Source: Marinovum sp034669705 (GTDB taxonomy: Bacteria; Pseudomonadota; Alphaproteobacteria; Rhodobacterales; Rhodobacteraceae). From it: DNA of 64,000 nucleotides. The DNA is taken from positions 1 to 64,000 of the forward strand of contig NZ_JAXMOR010000016.1 in NCBI RefSeq assembly GCF_034669705.1. The letters are read 5' to 3'. The stretch's first letter is position 1; every line of letters begins with the position of its first letter. The notes beneath the pieces are model-generated. The model searched no databases and had not been told where the DNA came from. It saw only the letters and a list, made by a program, of their open reading frames with translations. Shown here in pieces: positions 53,000 to 61,468 of this stretch. A program made the position numbers and the translations under genes.

Positions 53000-53062
53000 G
53001 AAAAGGTCTCGACGGTTGCATCAAGGGCGCGAGGGTACGCGCGTCATCTCGAAGTATAAATC

Positions 53063-53075
53063 TCAAATTATCGCA
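53063..53075. promoter_or_regulatory. TCAAATTATCGCA motif in the LysR/IclR divergent region
   Basis: Differs in one base from the motif at 51839-51851 and lies 64 bases upstream of the LysR start. A common regulator for both promoters is the simplest explanation. Confidence 0.5.
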
Positions 53076-53176
53076 AACACGTCTGTGCGGCAGTCCGGCG
53101 CCCCGGTCAAGGCGTCTGCCCCGCCGGCTTTCGAAGCCGGGCTGCAACTGATACCAAGGCGAAAACAGGACACCGC

Positions 53177-53947
53177 ATGAACATGGACGCCCCGGAAAAG
53201 CCCAAGGTGGATTCGACCCTGTCGAAGGGGCTGTCGATCCTCGAGAGCCTCGCGGCCTCGCAGGAGGCGAAGGGTGTCACCGAGCTGTCCAAGGAATTGG
53301 GGCTGACCAAGTCGAACACCTTTCGCCTGCTCCAGACCCTGACGACGCTGGGCTATGTCCAGCATCTGCCCGACAAGACCTATTCCGCCACGCTCAAGAC
53401 ATGGCGCGTCGGCCGGGCCTCGGTCGAGAACCTGAACCTGCGGGACATGGCAGCGCCCGAGCTGTCGGTTCTGTCGCGGGAAACCGGCGAGACGGTCTAT
53501 CTGGCGGTGCGCGAGGGGCTGTCGGTGGTCTATATCGACAAGCTCGACAGCCAGAAGCCGATCCGGTCGTGGAACGCCATCGGCGGCACCGCGCCGCTGC
53601 ATTGCGTGGGTACCGGCAAGGCCATCCTCGCGGCAGCCCACGACACGTTGCGCGACCAGATCGGTGGCGCTCTGACGCGGCACACCGACCGGACGCTGAC
53701 CGATCTTACGGCGCTGGAGGCCGATCTTGCGCGCACGCGCGCGCGCGGCTTTGCCTTCGACACCGGCGAGTTTCGCGAGCGCATCCTCAGCTTCGGCGCG
53801 GCGATCACCCTGCCGGGGGGCGAGCCTGTGGGGGCGCTGGGCATTTCTCTGCCCGACATCAACCTGCCCGAAGGCGGCGAAGAGCGGTTCGGCGCGCTGG
53901 TGGCCGATGCCGCCCGGTCCGTTTCGGAAAAGCTGGCCGGCAGCTAG
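53177..53947 (+). CDS. IclR-family transcriptional regulator
   Basis: A 256-residue IclR protein. The winged helix is in 15-70 (STLSKGLSILESLA, GLTKSNTFRLLQTLTTLGYV) and the effector domain follows with ETVYLAVREGLSVVYIDKLDS, PLHCVGTGKAILA and GALGISLPDINLP. It is divergent from the LysR gene and lies beside the rhodanese/flavoprotein/hydantoinase cluster, so that cluster is its probable target. An in-frame ATG two codons in (MDAPEKP) is an alternative start. Confidence 0.9.
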   Translation: MNMDAPEKPKVDSTLSKGLSILESLAASQEAKGVTELSKELGLTKSNTFRLLQTLTTLGYVQHLPDKTYSATLKTWRVGRASVENLNLRDMAAPELSVLSRETGETVYLAVREGLSVVYIDKLDSQKPIRSWNAIGGTAPLHCVGTGKAILAAAHDTLRDQIGGALTRHTDRTLTDLTALEADLARTRARGFAFDTGEFRERILSFGAAITLPGGEPVGALGISLPDINLPEGGEERFGALVADAARSVSEKLAGS

Positions 53948-54019
53948 GCGCGGCAACCCCGGAACGTCGCATCTGTCAGCGACGGCGGCAGGGGCGCTGC
54001 CCCTCGTCCTGCGGGCTCA

Positions 54020-54046
54020 CCCCGAGGTATTTTCGAACAAGAGAAG
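54020..54046. repeat. Second copy of the intergenic GGTATTTT-GAACA element
   Basis: CCCCGAGGTATTTTCGAACA and the following bases match the reverse complement of the element at 2912-2937 with few differences. It lies in the gap between convergent IclR and rhodanese genes, as expected for a terminator-associated repeat. Confidence 0.6.
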
Positions 54047-54121
54047 GACAGGATCGCCTCCGGCCGTCTGTCTGAACCCCTCTCTGACGGGCCACGGTCC
54101 CCCGGCCGGTCAGGATGCAGA

Positions 54122-54526
54122 TCAGGGTTTGGGGTCGGGATACACCACCGGACCGCCCTGTTCCTTCCAGGTCGAGAAGCCCTCCTTCAGGTGCACGGCG
54201 TCGAACCCCATGTCCTGCAGGGTCGCCGTGGTCAGCGCCGAGCGCCAGCCCGAAGCGCAGTGCAGCACGAATGTCTTGCCGTCCTGGGTGAAGATGTCCT
54301 TGAAGTAAGGGCTGTCGGGGTCGACCCAGAACTCGATCATCCCGCGGGGCGCGTGAAAGCTGCCGGGGATATGACCGCTGCGCTGGCGCTCGCGCACGTC
54401 GCGGATATCGACCACCACGACGTCGGGATCGTCCAGCATGGCGATCAGCTCGGCGGTTTCGAGTTCTGTGATCCGGGCGCGGGCCTCGGCCACCATCCGG
54501 GCCGAGGAGATCTTGAGAGCGGCCAT
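54122..54526 (-). CDS. Rhodanese-like sulfurtransferase domain protein
   Basis: A 134-residue single-domain rhodanese. The catalytic loop is HCASGWRSA with C90; an N-terminal VVVVDIRDVRERQRSGHIPGS (36-56) is the CH2A-type signature. These enzymes carry sulfane sulfur as a cysteine persulfide. I chose the ATG at 54524-54526, seven bases after GGAAGG; the ATG one codon earlier is nearly as good and an extension to 54589 is unlikely. It is divergent from the flavoprotein gene and no signal peptide is present. A role in handling sulfur released in these pathways is only a suggestion. Confidence 0.85.
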   Translation of the reverse strand: MAALKISSARMVAEARARITELETAELIAMLDDPDVVVVDIRDVRERQRSGHIPGSFHAPRGMIEFWVDPDSPYFKDIFTQDGKTFVLHCASGWRSALTTATLQDMGFDAVHLKEGFSTWKEQGGPVVYPDPKP

Positions 54527-54650
54527 CATCCATCCTTCCGGGGGTAGGGCTGTGCCGGTATACGGAACAGTTATTTCAAATATTGACACTATTCAGGGGC
54601 GCATGCAAGCTCTGGCGCAAGTGGGCGGTGGCCCGCATCAGGAGGTCTGA

Positions 54651-55916
54651 ATGACCGCAGTTTCGCTCTGGGATGTCTCTGCGCAGGAGCCCGACTACCG
54701 GGCGCCGCTGGAGGGCGACGTGCAGGTCGACGTGGCCATCGTTGGCGGCGGTTACACTGGCCTGTCGACCGCGCTGCATTGCGCCGAAGCGGGGCTTTCG
54801 GCGCATGTGGTCGAGGCCGAGCAGATCGGCTTTGGCGGCTCCGGCCGCAACGTCGGGCTGGTCAACGCCGGGCTCTGGCTGCCGCCCCGGCAGGTCCGCG
54901 CGCTTCTGGGCGAGACCTATGGGCCGCGGTTCGTCAAACGGTTCTGCAAAGGGCCGGAGCATGTGTTCTCACTGATCGAGAAACACCAGATTCGCTGCGA
55001 GGTGACCCGCACCGGCACGATCCATGCCGCGCATGGCCCGAAGGGATTTGCCGATCTTCAGGACCGGCACAAGGAATGGCAGCGCTTGGGCGAGCCGGTG
55101 GACCTGCTGTCGCGCGACGAGGTCTCCGGGCTGATCGGCACCGACCATTTTCACGGCGGTCTGGTCGACCGGCGCTGCGGCACGATCAACCCGATGGGGT
55201 ATTGCCGCGGGCTGGCCCGCGCCGCGCTGGGGGCCGGCGCGAGGATCAGCACCGGGGTGCGCGCCACCAAGCTGCACCGCGACGGCGACCTGTGGAAAGT
55301 CGAGACCACCGCCGGCGTGATCACCGCCAAAGCCGTGGTGCTGGGCACCAACGCCTATACCGACGATCTCTGGCCCGGGCTCAAACGCGTCTTCACGATC
55401 ATCAACTACTTCCAGCTGGCCACGAAACCGCTTGGGCCTGAGGCGGATGACATCCTGCCCGACCGGCAGGGGGTCTGGGACACCGGGCAGTTCATGTTCA
55501 GCCTGCGCCGCGATGCCTCTGACCGGCTGCTGGTCGGCTCCATGGGCAAGGTCATGGGCGACAAGGACCACGGCCTGTCGCACCGGTTTGCCCGCAAGCA
55601 GATTGCCCGGCTGTTCCCGACCCTCGGCCCGGTGGACTTCGACGAGGCCTGGCACGGCCAGATCGCGATGACGCCCGACCACCTGCCGCGCATCCACGAG
55701 CTTGCGCCCAACCTCTTCACGCCGATCGGCTACAACGGCCGCGGCATCACCACCGGCACCCTGTTCGGCGAGACCATGGCCGGGCTGCTGACCGGCATGG
55801 ACCGTGCCGATCTGCCCCTGCCGATGACCGAGATGTCGACGGTGCCGCGTGCGCCGCTGATGTCGCGGCTCTATCACTCCGCCTTTACCGCCAACCAGCT
55901 TCTCAAGGCCCTCTGA
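54651..55916 (+). CDS. FAD-dependent amine/amino-acid oxidoreductase (DAO family)
   Basis: A 421-residue flavoprotein with the N-terminal FAD-binding fold VAIVGGGYTGLSTALHCAE (about 28-46) and FGGSGRNVGLVNAG (61-74), a signature of PuuB/OrdL-like gamma-glutamylputrescine oxidases and related amine oxidases. The C-terminal IGYNGRGITTGTLFG closes the FAD site. AGGAGG precedes the ATG. It is the first gene of an operon with HyuA, HyuB and an SDR (three bases to hyuA). It probably oxidises an N-substituted amino acid or cyclic amine before or after the hydantoinase-type step. Confidence 0.88.
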   Translation: MTAVSLWDVSAQEPDYRAPLEGDVQVDVAIVGGGYTGLSTALHCAEAGLSAHVVEAEQIGFGGSGRNVGLVNAGLWLPPRQVRALLGETYGPRFVKRFCKGPEHVFSLIEKHQIRCEVTRTGTIHAAHGPKGFADLQDRHKEWQRLGEPVDLLSRDEVSGLIGTDHFHGGLVDRRCGTINPMGYCRGLARAALGAGARISTGVRATKLHRDGDLWKVETTAGVITAKAVVLGTNAYTDDLWPGLKRVFTIINYFQLATKPLGPEADDILPDRQGVWDTGQFMFSLRRDASDRLLVGSMGKVMGDKDHGLSHRFARKQIARLFPTLGPVDFDEAWHGQIAMTPDHLPRIHELAPNLFTPIGYNGRGITTGTLFGETMAGLLTGMDRADLPLPMTEMSTVPRAPLMSRLYHSAFTANQLLKAL

Positions 55917-55919
55917 CCC

Positions 55920-58025
55920 ATGAACCATCCCAAGATCCGTGTCGGCGTCGATATCGGTGGCACCTTCACCGATGTCGCGCTGTCGCATCCCGACGGGCTC
56001 GCGACCTGCAAGGTGCTGACCGATTATGCCCGGCCCGAACAGGCCATTCTCGACGGTATCGCCATCGCCGCCGAGACGGCCGGTGTTGCGTTGGCAGAGA
56101 TCGGTCAGGTGATCCACGGCACCACGCTGGTCACCAATGCGCTGATCCAGCGTCAAGGCGCGCGGCTGGCCTTTATCACCACCGAAGGCTTTCGTGACGT
56201 GATCGAGATGCGCTCGGAGAACCGCTTCGAGCAGTATGACCTGAACCTGACCCTGCCCAAACCGCTGGTGGCGCGCGAGGACCGGTTTACGCTCAGCGAG
56301 CGTATGGGGCCGGCGGGCGAGGTGCTGCTGCCGCTCGAATCCTCGGACATCGAGGCGGTGGTCGCGCAGGTGCTGGCTGGCGGCTATGAGGCGGTGGCGA
56401 TCGGGCTGATGCACGCCTATGCCAATGACGCGCATGAGGTGCGGATGGCCGAGGCGCTGCGCAAGGCCGCGCCAGAGCTGTCGATCTCGCTGTCCTCGGT
56501 GATTTCGCCGCAGATGCGCGAGCTGCCGCGGTTCAACACGGTGATCGCCAATGCCTATGTGCAGCCGCAGGTCGCCGATTACCTCGGCCGGCTGGTCACG
56601 CGTCTGGGCGAGGCCGGGGTCTCGGCGCCGGTCTTCATGCTGCATTCCGGCGGCGGGCTGATCTCGGTCGAGGTGGCGGCGGAACAACCCGTCAGGCTGC
56701 TGGAATCCGGCCCCGCCGGCGGCGCGATCTTTGCTGCCGATTTCGCCCGCGGCCATGGGCTGGAGTCGGTGCTTTCGTTTGACATGGGCGGCACCACCGC
56801 CAAGATCTGCCTGATCGAGGAGGGCGCGCCCAAGACCGCCAATACCTTCGAGGTGGCGCGCACCTATCGCTTCAAGAAGGGCTCCGGCATGACGGTCTCG
56901 ACCCCGGTGGTCGAGATGGTCGAGATCGGCGCCGGCGGCGGCTCGATCGCCTCCATCGACACGATGGGCCGCATCCAGGTCGGGCCGCGCTCGGCCGGCT
57001 CCGAGCCGGGACCGGCCTGCTATGGCAAGGGCGGCACGGAGCCGACGGTGACCGATGCGAACCTGCTGCTCGGCCGTCTGGACCCGGAGAATTTTGCCGG
57101 CGGGGCGATCCCCTTGTCGGTGGCGGCGTCGGAGACGGCGGTGACCGGCCGGCTGGCCGACACCCTCGGCATCAGCGCCGCCGACGCGGCCTTTGGCGTG
57201 ACCGAGATGGTCGACGAGAACATGGCCAACGCGGCCCGCGTCCACACCGTGGAGAACGGCCGCGACATCGAGCATTTCACCATGATCGGCTTCGGCGGCG
57301 GCGCGCCGCTGCATGCCTGCCGGCTGGCCGAGAAGCTCGGCATTGCCGAGCTGATCATCCCGCCCGGCGCGGGGGTCGGCTCGGCCATCGGGTTCCTCAA
57401 GGCGCCGTTCAGCTACGAGGCGACGCGGGGGATGTTCCAGCGGCTTGACGGGTTCGACGCCGCCAGCGTCAATGCGGCACTGGCCGAGCTCGAGGAGGAA
57501 GCCGCGGCCTTTGTCGCCGCCGGGGCCTCTGGGGCCGAGGGCGCCGAGGCCGCCGAGACCACCACCCGGCTCACCGCCTTCATGCGCTACACGGGGCAGG
57601 GCTGGGAGATCCCGGTGGTGCTGCCCTACAAGTCCTTCGTCGACGGTGACAAATCCGAGATCCTCACCGCCTTCGAGGCCGCCTACCGCACGCTCTTCGG
57701 TCGGGTGATCGAGGGTCTTGGCATCGAGATCACCAACTGGTCGCTGGTGGTCGCCTCGGTGCTGCCCGAGACGCCGCCCGTTTCCCGCCACGACAGCGGC
57801 ACGGCGGTCACGGTTCGGCGCACGCGGCAGTTCTACGACGCCGCGCTGCGCCAGACCGTCGCGGCGCAGGAGGTCGAGCGCGCCGAGATGACCGCCGGCC
57901 GCGCCGTCGACGGCCCGGCGGTGATCGTCGAGAGTGAGACCACGACCATCGTCACCTCCGCCTACCGCTGCATAGGCCAGGGCGACGGCAGCCTGCGCCT
58001 GATCCGCAAGGGAGACAAATCATGA
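55920..58025 (+). CDS. hyuA: Hydantoinase/oxoprolinase A subunit (HyuA family)
   Basis: A 701-residue subunit of ATP-dependent cyclic amidases (N-methylhydantoinase, 5-oxoprolinase). The N-terminal VGVDIGGTFTDVAL (8-21) is the ATP-binding DIGGTFTD motif, and the middle has FDMGGTTAKICLI and GAGGGSIASID, the second half of the ASKHA-type fold. The length is normal for stand-alone HyuA. The TGA overlaps the hyuB ATG by four bases, so subunits are made together. Whether the substrate is a hydantoin, an oxoproline or, as in acetone/acetophenone carboxylases of the same superfamily, a ketone cannot be decided. Confidence 0.92.
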   Translation: MNHPKIRVGVDIGGTFTDVALSHPDGLATCKVLTDYARPEQAILDGIAIAAETAGVALAEIGQVIHGTTLVTNALIQRQGARLAFITTEGFRDVIEMRSENRFEQYDLNLTLPKPLVAREDRFTLSERMGPAGEVLLPLESSDIEAVVAQVLAGGYEAVAIGLMHAYANDAHEVRMAEALRKAAPELSISLSSVISPQMRELPRFNTVIANAYVQPQVADYLGRLVTRLGEAGVSAPVFMLHSGGGLISVEVAAEQPVRLLESGPAGGAIFAADFARGHGLESVLSFDMGGTTAKICLIEEGAPKTANTFEVARTYRFKKGSGMTVSTPVVEMVEIGAGGGSIASIDTMGRIQVGPRSAGSEPGPACYGKGGTEPTVTDANLLLGRLDPENFAGGAIPLSVAASETAVTGRLADTLGISAADAAFGVTEMVDENMANAARVHTVENGRDIEHFTMIGFGGGAPLHACRLAEKLGIAELIIPPGAGVGSAIGFLKAPFSYEATRGMFQRLDGFDAASVNAALAELEEEAAAFVAAGASGAEGAEAAETTTRLTAFMRYTGQGWEIPVVLPYKSFVDGDKSEILTAFEAAYRTLFGRVIEGLGIEITNWSLVVASVLPETPPVSRHDSGTAVTVRRTRQFYDAALRQTVAAQEVERAEMTAGRAVDGPAVIVESETTTIVTSAYRCIGQGDGSLRLIRKGDKS

Positions 58026-59668
58026 GCCCGACCGCCATCGACTACCAGATCATGTGGAACCGGCTGATCGCCGTGGTCGAGGAACAGGCGACAACGCTGA
58101 TCCGTACCGCCTTTTCCACCTCGGTGCGCGAGGCCGGCGACCTCTCGGCCGGGCTCTTCGACCGCCAGGGCCGGATGATGGCGCAGGCGGTGACCGGCAC
58201 CCCCGGCCATGTCAACGCCATGGCCGAGAGCGTCACGCATTTCGTCCGCGAGATCGGGCCGCAGAACATCCTCGAGGGCGACGTCTACCTGACCAACGAT
58301 CCCTGGATGGGCACCGGCCATCTGCATGACATCACCGTGGTCTCGCCTGCGTTCCGCGACGGGCAGCACATCGGGTTTTTCGCCTGCACCGCCCATGTGG
58401 TCGATATCGGCGGCCGCGGTTTCGGCCCCGATGCCAACGAGGTCTACGAGGAAGGCCTGCTGATCCCGATCATGAAATTCGCCGAGCGCGGCGAGGTGGC
58501 GCGCGCGTTGATCGGGCTGGTGCGCGCCAATGTGCGCGAGCCCGATCAGGTGGTGGGCGACCTCTATTCGCTGGCCGCCTGCAACGCCGCCGGCGACCGG
58601 CGGCTGCAGGCGATGATGGGCGAATTCGGCATCGCTGATCTGGAGGGGCTGTCGGAGTTCATCCTCGACGCCAGCCGCCGCGCCACCCGCGAGGCCATCG
58701 CCGCGGTGCCCGACGGCAGTTTCCGCCACCAGATGCAGGTCGACGGCTACGACGCCCCGGTCATGATGAAGGTGCAACTCGATATCGAGGGCGACCGCCT
58801 GAAGGCCGATTTCGCCGGCACCTCGGGCATGAGCCGCTTCGGGGTGAACTGCCCAGAGGTCTATACCCGGGCCTATGCCTGCTACGGGCTGAAATGCGCC
58901 ATTGCCCCGCAGGTGCCCAACAACTCGGGCTCGCTGGAGCCCTTCGAGATTACCGCGCCCGAGGGCTGTATCCTCGCCGCCCGCCGCCCGGCGCCGGTCT
59001 CGGTGCGCCACGTTCTGGGGCATCTGGTGCCCGACGTGGTGCTTGGCGCGCTGCACCAGGCGCTGCCCGGCACGGTGCCGGCGGAGGGCGCCAGCGCGCT
59101 CTGGAACATCCAGATCTCGGCCCGGCCCAGCGACCCCGACAGCGGGCTGCCGAACCGCGAGGTGCTGATGTTCAACTCCGGCGGAACCGGCGCGCGGCCG
59201 GCGCTCGACGGGCTCTCGGCCACCGCTTTCCCCTCGGGCGTCTCGACGATGAGCGTCGAGGCGACAGAGCATGTCGGGCCGATCACCGTCTGGCGCAAGG
59301 ATCTGCGTGAAGGCTCTGGCGGCGCCGGCGCGCAGCGCGGCGGGCTGGGGCAGGTGATCGAGATCGAGGCGCGGGCGGGCTATGATTTCCACTTCAACGC
59401 CATGTTCGACCGGGTCGACAATCCGGCACAGGGCCGCGAAGGTGGCGGGCCGGGGGCACCTGGCCGGGTCGAGCTGACCGACGGCAGGCAACTGCGCAGC
59501 AAGGGCCGGCAGTTGGTGAAAAACGGCCAGCGGCTGCGGTTGAGCCTGCCCGGCGGTGGCGGTTATGGCCCGGCCACGGACCGCGACCCTGAGCGGGTCA
59601 AGGACGACCTGCGCGCCGGGCTGATCACACCGGAGCAGGCCCGGCAGGACTATGGATACAAAGGATAG
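58022..59668 (+). CDS. hyuB: Hydantoinase/oxoprolinase B subunit (HyuB family)
   Basis: A 548-residue catalytic-partner subunit. Family motifs include QIMWNRLIAVVEEQATTLIRTAFSTSVREAGDLS near the N-terminus (the typical start of HyuB), FDRQGRMMAQAVTGTPGHVNAM, NDPWMGTGHLHD with likely metal-binding D and H, and a glycine-rich end LSLPGGGGYGPATDRDPERV. It forms the complex with HyuA. The end overlaps an upstream-start option of the SDR gene. Confidence 0.92.
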   Translation: MSPTAIDYQIMWNRLIAVVEEQATTLIRTAFSTSVREAGDLSAGLFDRQGRMMAQAVTGTPGHVNAMAESVTHFVREIGPQNILEGDVYLTNDPWMGTGHLHDITVVSPAFRDGQHIGFFACTAHVVDIGGRGFGPDANEVYEEGLLIPIMKFAERGEVARALIGLVRANVREPDQVVGDLYSLAACNAAGDRRLQAMMGEFGIADLEGLSEFILDASRRATREAIAAVPDGSFRHQMQVDGYDAPVMMKVQLDIEGDRLKADFAGTSGMSRFGVNCPEVYTRAYACYGLKCAIAPQVPNNSGSLEPFEITAPEGCILAARRPAPVSVRHVLGHLVPDVVLGALHQALPGTVPAEGASALWNIQISARPSDPDSGLPNREVLMFNSGGTGARPALDGLSATAFPSGVSTMSVEATEHVGPITVWRKDLREGSGGAGAQRGGLGQVIEIEARAGYDFHFNAMFDRVDNPAQGREGGGPGAPGRVELTDGRQLRSKGRQLVKNGQRLRLSLPGGGGYGPATDRDPERVKDDLRAGLITPEQARQDYGYKG

Positions 59669-59669
59669 G

Positions 59670-60422
59670 ATGATGACACAGAAACCCCTCGCACTGATCA
59701 CCGGCGGCGCCCAAGGCATCGGATATGCCTGCGCCGAGGCCCTCAAGGAGGACGGCTTCGACGTGATCCTCGCCGACATCAAGGCCGACGGCGTGGCCAC
59801 GGCCGGCGAAAAGCTGGGCGCGGTGGCGGCGGTCGCCTGCGACATGGGCGAGGTGGCCGAGGTTGAAGCGTTGTTCGACCGGATCGCCAAGGATCACGGG
59901 CCGCTCACGGCGCTGGTCAACAACGCCGGCGTCGCCATGCCGGGCGATTTCCTCGAGTACGACCTCGAGACCTGGGAGCGGGTGATCGCGATCAACCTGC
60001 GCGGCGTCTTTCTGGCGACGCAGAAGGCCGGGCGGATGATGGTCGAGAACCAGATCGAAGGTGCCATCGTCAACATGTCGTCGATCAACGCGCAGGTGGC
60101 GATTCCGGCGATCCCGGCCTATTGCGCCTCCAAAGGCGGGGTGATGCAGCTCACCAAGGTGGCCTCGCTGGCGCTGGCCAAGCACAACATCCGGGTCAAC
60201 GCGGTGGGCCCCGGTTCGATCGACACCGAGATGATGGCCGGCGTCAACGCCAACCCCGAGGCCTTCAAGGTGGCGATGTCGCGCACGCCGCTCGGCCGCG
60301 CCGGCAGCGCCCGCGAGATCGGCGACGTGGTGGCCTTCCTGTGCTCGAAGAAGGCCAGCTACATCACCGGCGAGACGATCTATGTCGATGGCGGACGCCT
60401 TGGCCTGAACTACACCTGCTAG
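59670..60422 (+). CDS. Short-chain dehydrogenase/reductase (SDR)
   Basis: A 250-residue classical SDR with TGGAQGIG (11-18), NNAG (84-87) and catalytic S138, Y151 and K155. ADIK after the second strand (35-38) suggests NAD(H). The start is uncertain: ATG 59670 or 59673 follows AAGGATAGG, while an ATG at 59652 overlaps hyuB. It ends the flavoprotein-hyu operon and probably oxidises an alcohol group in the same pathway. Confidence 0.85.
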   Translation: MMTQKPLALITGGAQGIGYACAEALKEDGFDVILADIKADGVATAGEKLGAVAAVACDMGEVAEVEALFDRIAKDHGPLTALVNNAGVAMPGDFLEYDLETWERVIAINLRGVFLATQKAGRMMVENQIEGAIVNMSSINAQVAIPAIPAYCASKGGVMQLTKVASLALAKHNIRVNAVGPGSIDTEMMAGVNANPEAFKVAMSRTPLGRAGSAREIGDVVAFLCSKKASYITGETIYVDGGRLGLNYTC

Positions 60423-60491
60423 AGGCCGCGGGCCAGCGGTCCGCGACTGCCTCGGGCCGTTTCGGACGGCAGGGCGGGGTCGGATTGGCGG

Positions 60492-61256
60492 CTATTCGAC
60501 GTTCGAAAACTCGGTCTGAACCCTTGTCTGCGCCTCGCGCAAGGCCTCGTCCAGCCGGGGCCGGATGTCGGCAAAGCGCATCGAAGGCACAGGCACCGAG
60601 ATGGCGTGGTAGTTGCCGCTGAGGTCGCGGAACGCAAAGCCTGCGGCCGAGATGCCGGGCGTATGTTCATCGAGATCATAGGCCAGGCCGACGCTGCGGA
60701 TATCGTCGAGCCTGGCCATCAGTGCCTGCATCTCGTCCGGCGGCAGCGGCCCGCCGGCTTCCTGCTCGATCATGGCGCGCGCCTGAACGTCCGGCATCAG
60801 CGACAGGCAGGCGCGGCCGTTGGCGGTGGTCGACAGCGGAAAGACCTCGCCCACCGAGGACACGGTGCGCAACCGGTGCAGCCCCGGCACCTGGTCGAGG
60901 AAGATCATCGCGCCGTTGCGCAGGACGGCCAGATCGGCAGTCTCTCCTGTCTTCTGGGTGACCTCGTTGAGGATTGATCGGCAGCGCTCGACGATGTTGA
61001 AATTGGCCGCCTCGGCAAAGGCACCGAGCTCTGGGCCGAGCCTGATGCCGCCGCCGTTCGGGTCCTGGATGATGAACCGCTCTGCGGACAGGGCACCGGC
61101 GATTCGCTGTACCGTAGAACGGGGCAGGTCCACCCGCGCGGCGATCTGACCGAGGCTGAGGCCGCTGCGTTCTTCCTTGAGCGCCCTCAGGATCGCCGCC
61201 GCCCGCGCAATGACCTGAATGCCAGAGCGGTCTTTTTTGCCATTTTCTTCAATCAT
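60492..61256 (-). CDS. IclR-family transcriptional regulator
   Basis: A 254-residue IclR protein. The winged helix occupies about 12-75 (VIARAAAILRALKEE, VDLPRSTVQRIAGALSAERFI), followed by the effector domain (GAMIFLDQVPG, PLSTTANGRACL, VGLAYDLDEHTPGISAAGFAF). I chose the ATG at 61254-61256; the upstream in-frame extension has the wrong composition and crosses the divergent promoter. It is divergent from the cyclase/MBL/cupin/SDR genes and probably controls them. Confidence 0.88.
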   Translation of the reverse strand: MIEENGKKDRSGIQVIARAAAILRALKEERSGLSLGQIAARVDLPRSTVQRIAGALSAERFIIQDPNGGGIRLGPELGAFAEAANFNIVERCRSILNEVTQKTGETADLAVLRNGAMIFLDQVPGLHRLRTVSSVGEVFPLSTTANGRACLSLMPDVQARAMIEQEAGGPLPPDEMQALMARLDDIRSVGLAYDLDEHTPGISAAGFAFRDLSGNYHAISVPVPSMRFADIRPRLDEALREAQTRVQTEFSNVE

Positions 61257-61315
61257 GCAAGGTCTCGGCCCTTCTGTTCCTGCGGTTCTGCCGTGCCGGG
61301 TCTGGTCAGTTATGT

Positions 61316-61328
61316 ACCGCGATGCGGT
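61316..61328. promoter_or_regulatory. Candidate IclR operator (ACCGC-GAT-GCGGT)
   Basis: A perfect interrupted palindrome in the IclR/cyclase divergent gap. The word TATGTACCG that runs into it (61311-61319) recurs at 61375-61383, giving two related half-sites 64 bases apart. Confidence 0.5.
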
Positions 61329-61468
61329 GCAGGTCAATCGAATTGCAGGTTTTTATTGACCGCATGGTGGGCGCTATGTACCGTAATTCGAGACAGAGGG
61401 AGGAGCTCTCTGACAGTTTCAAGCCAACCGCCACCGGCCCCTGCCGGTGAACAGAGAAGGTGCATCCG

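Noticed and set aside
54969..57791. 940-codon open frame antisense to the FAD oxidoreductase and hyuA
   Set aside because: Its composition (His, Gly, Arg, Gln) is that of a G+C-rich shadow; the plus strand encodes two conserved proteins.
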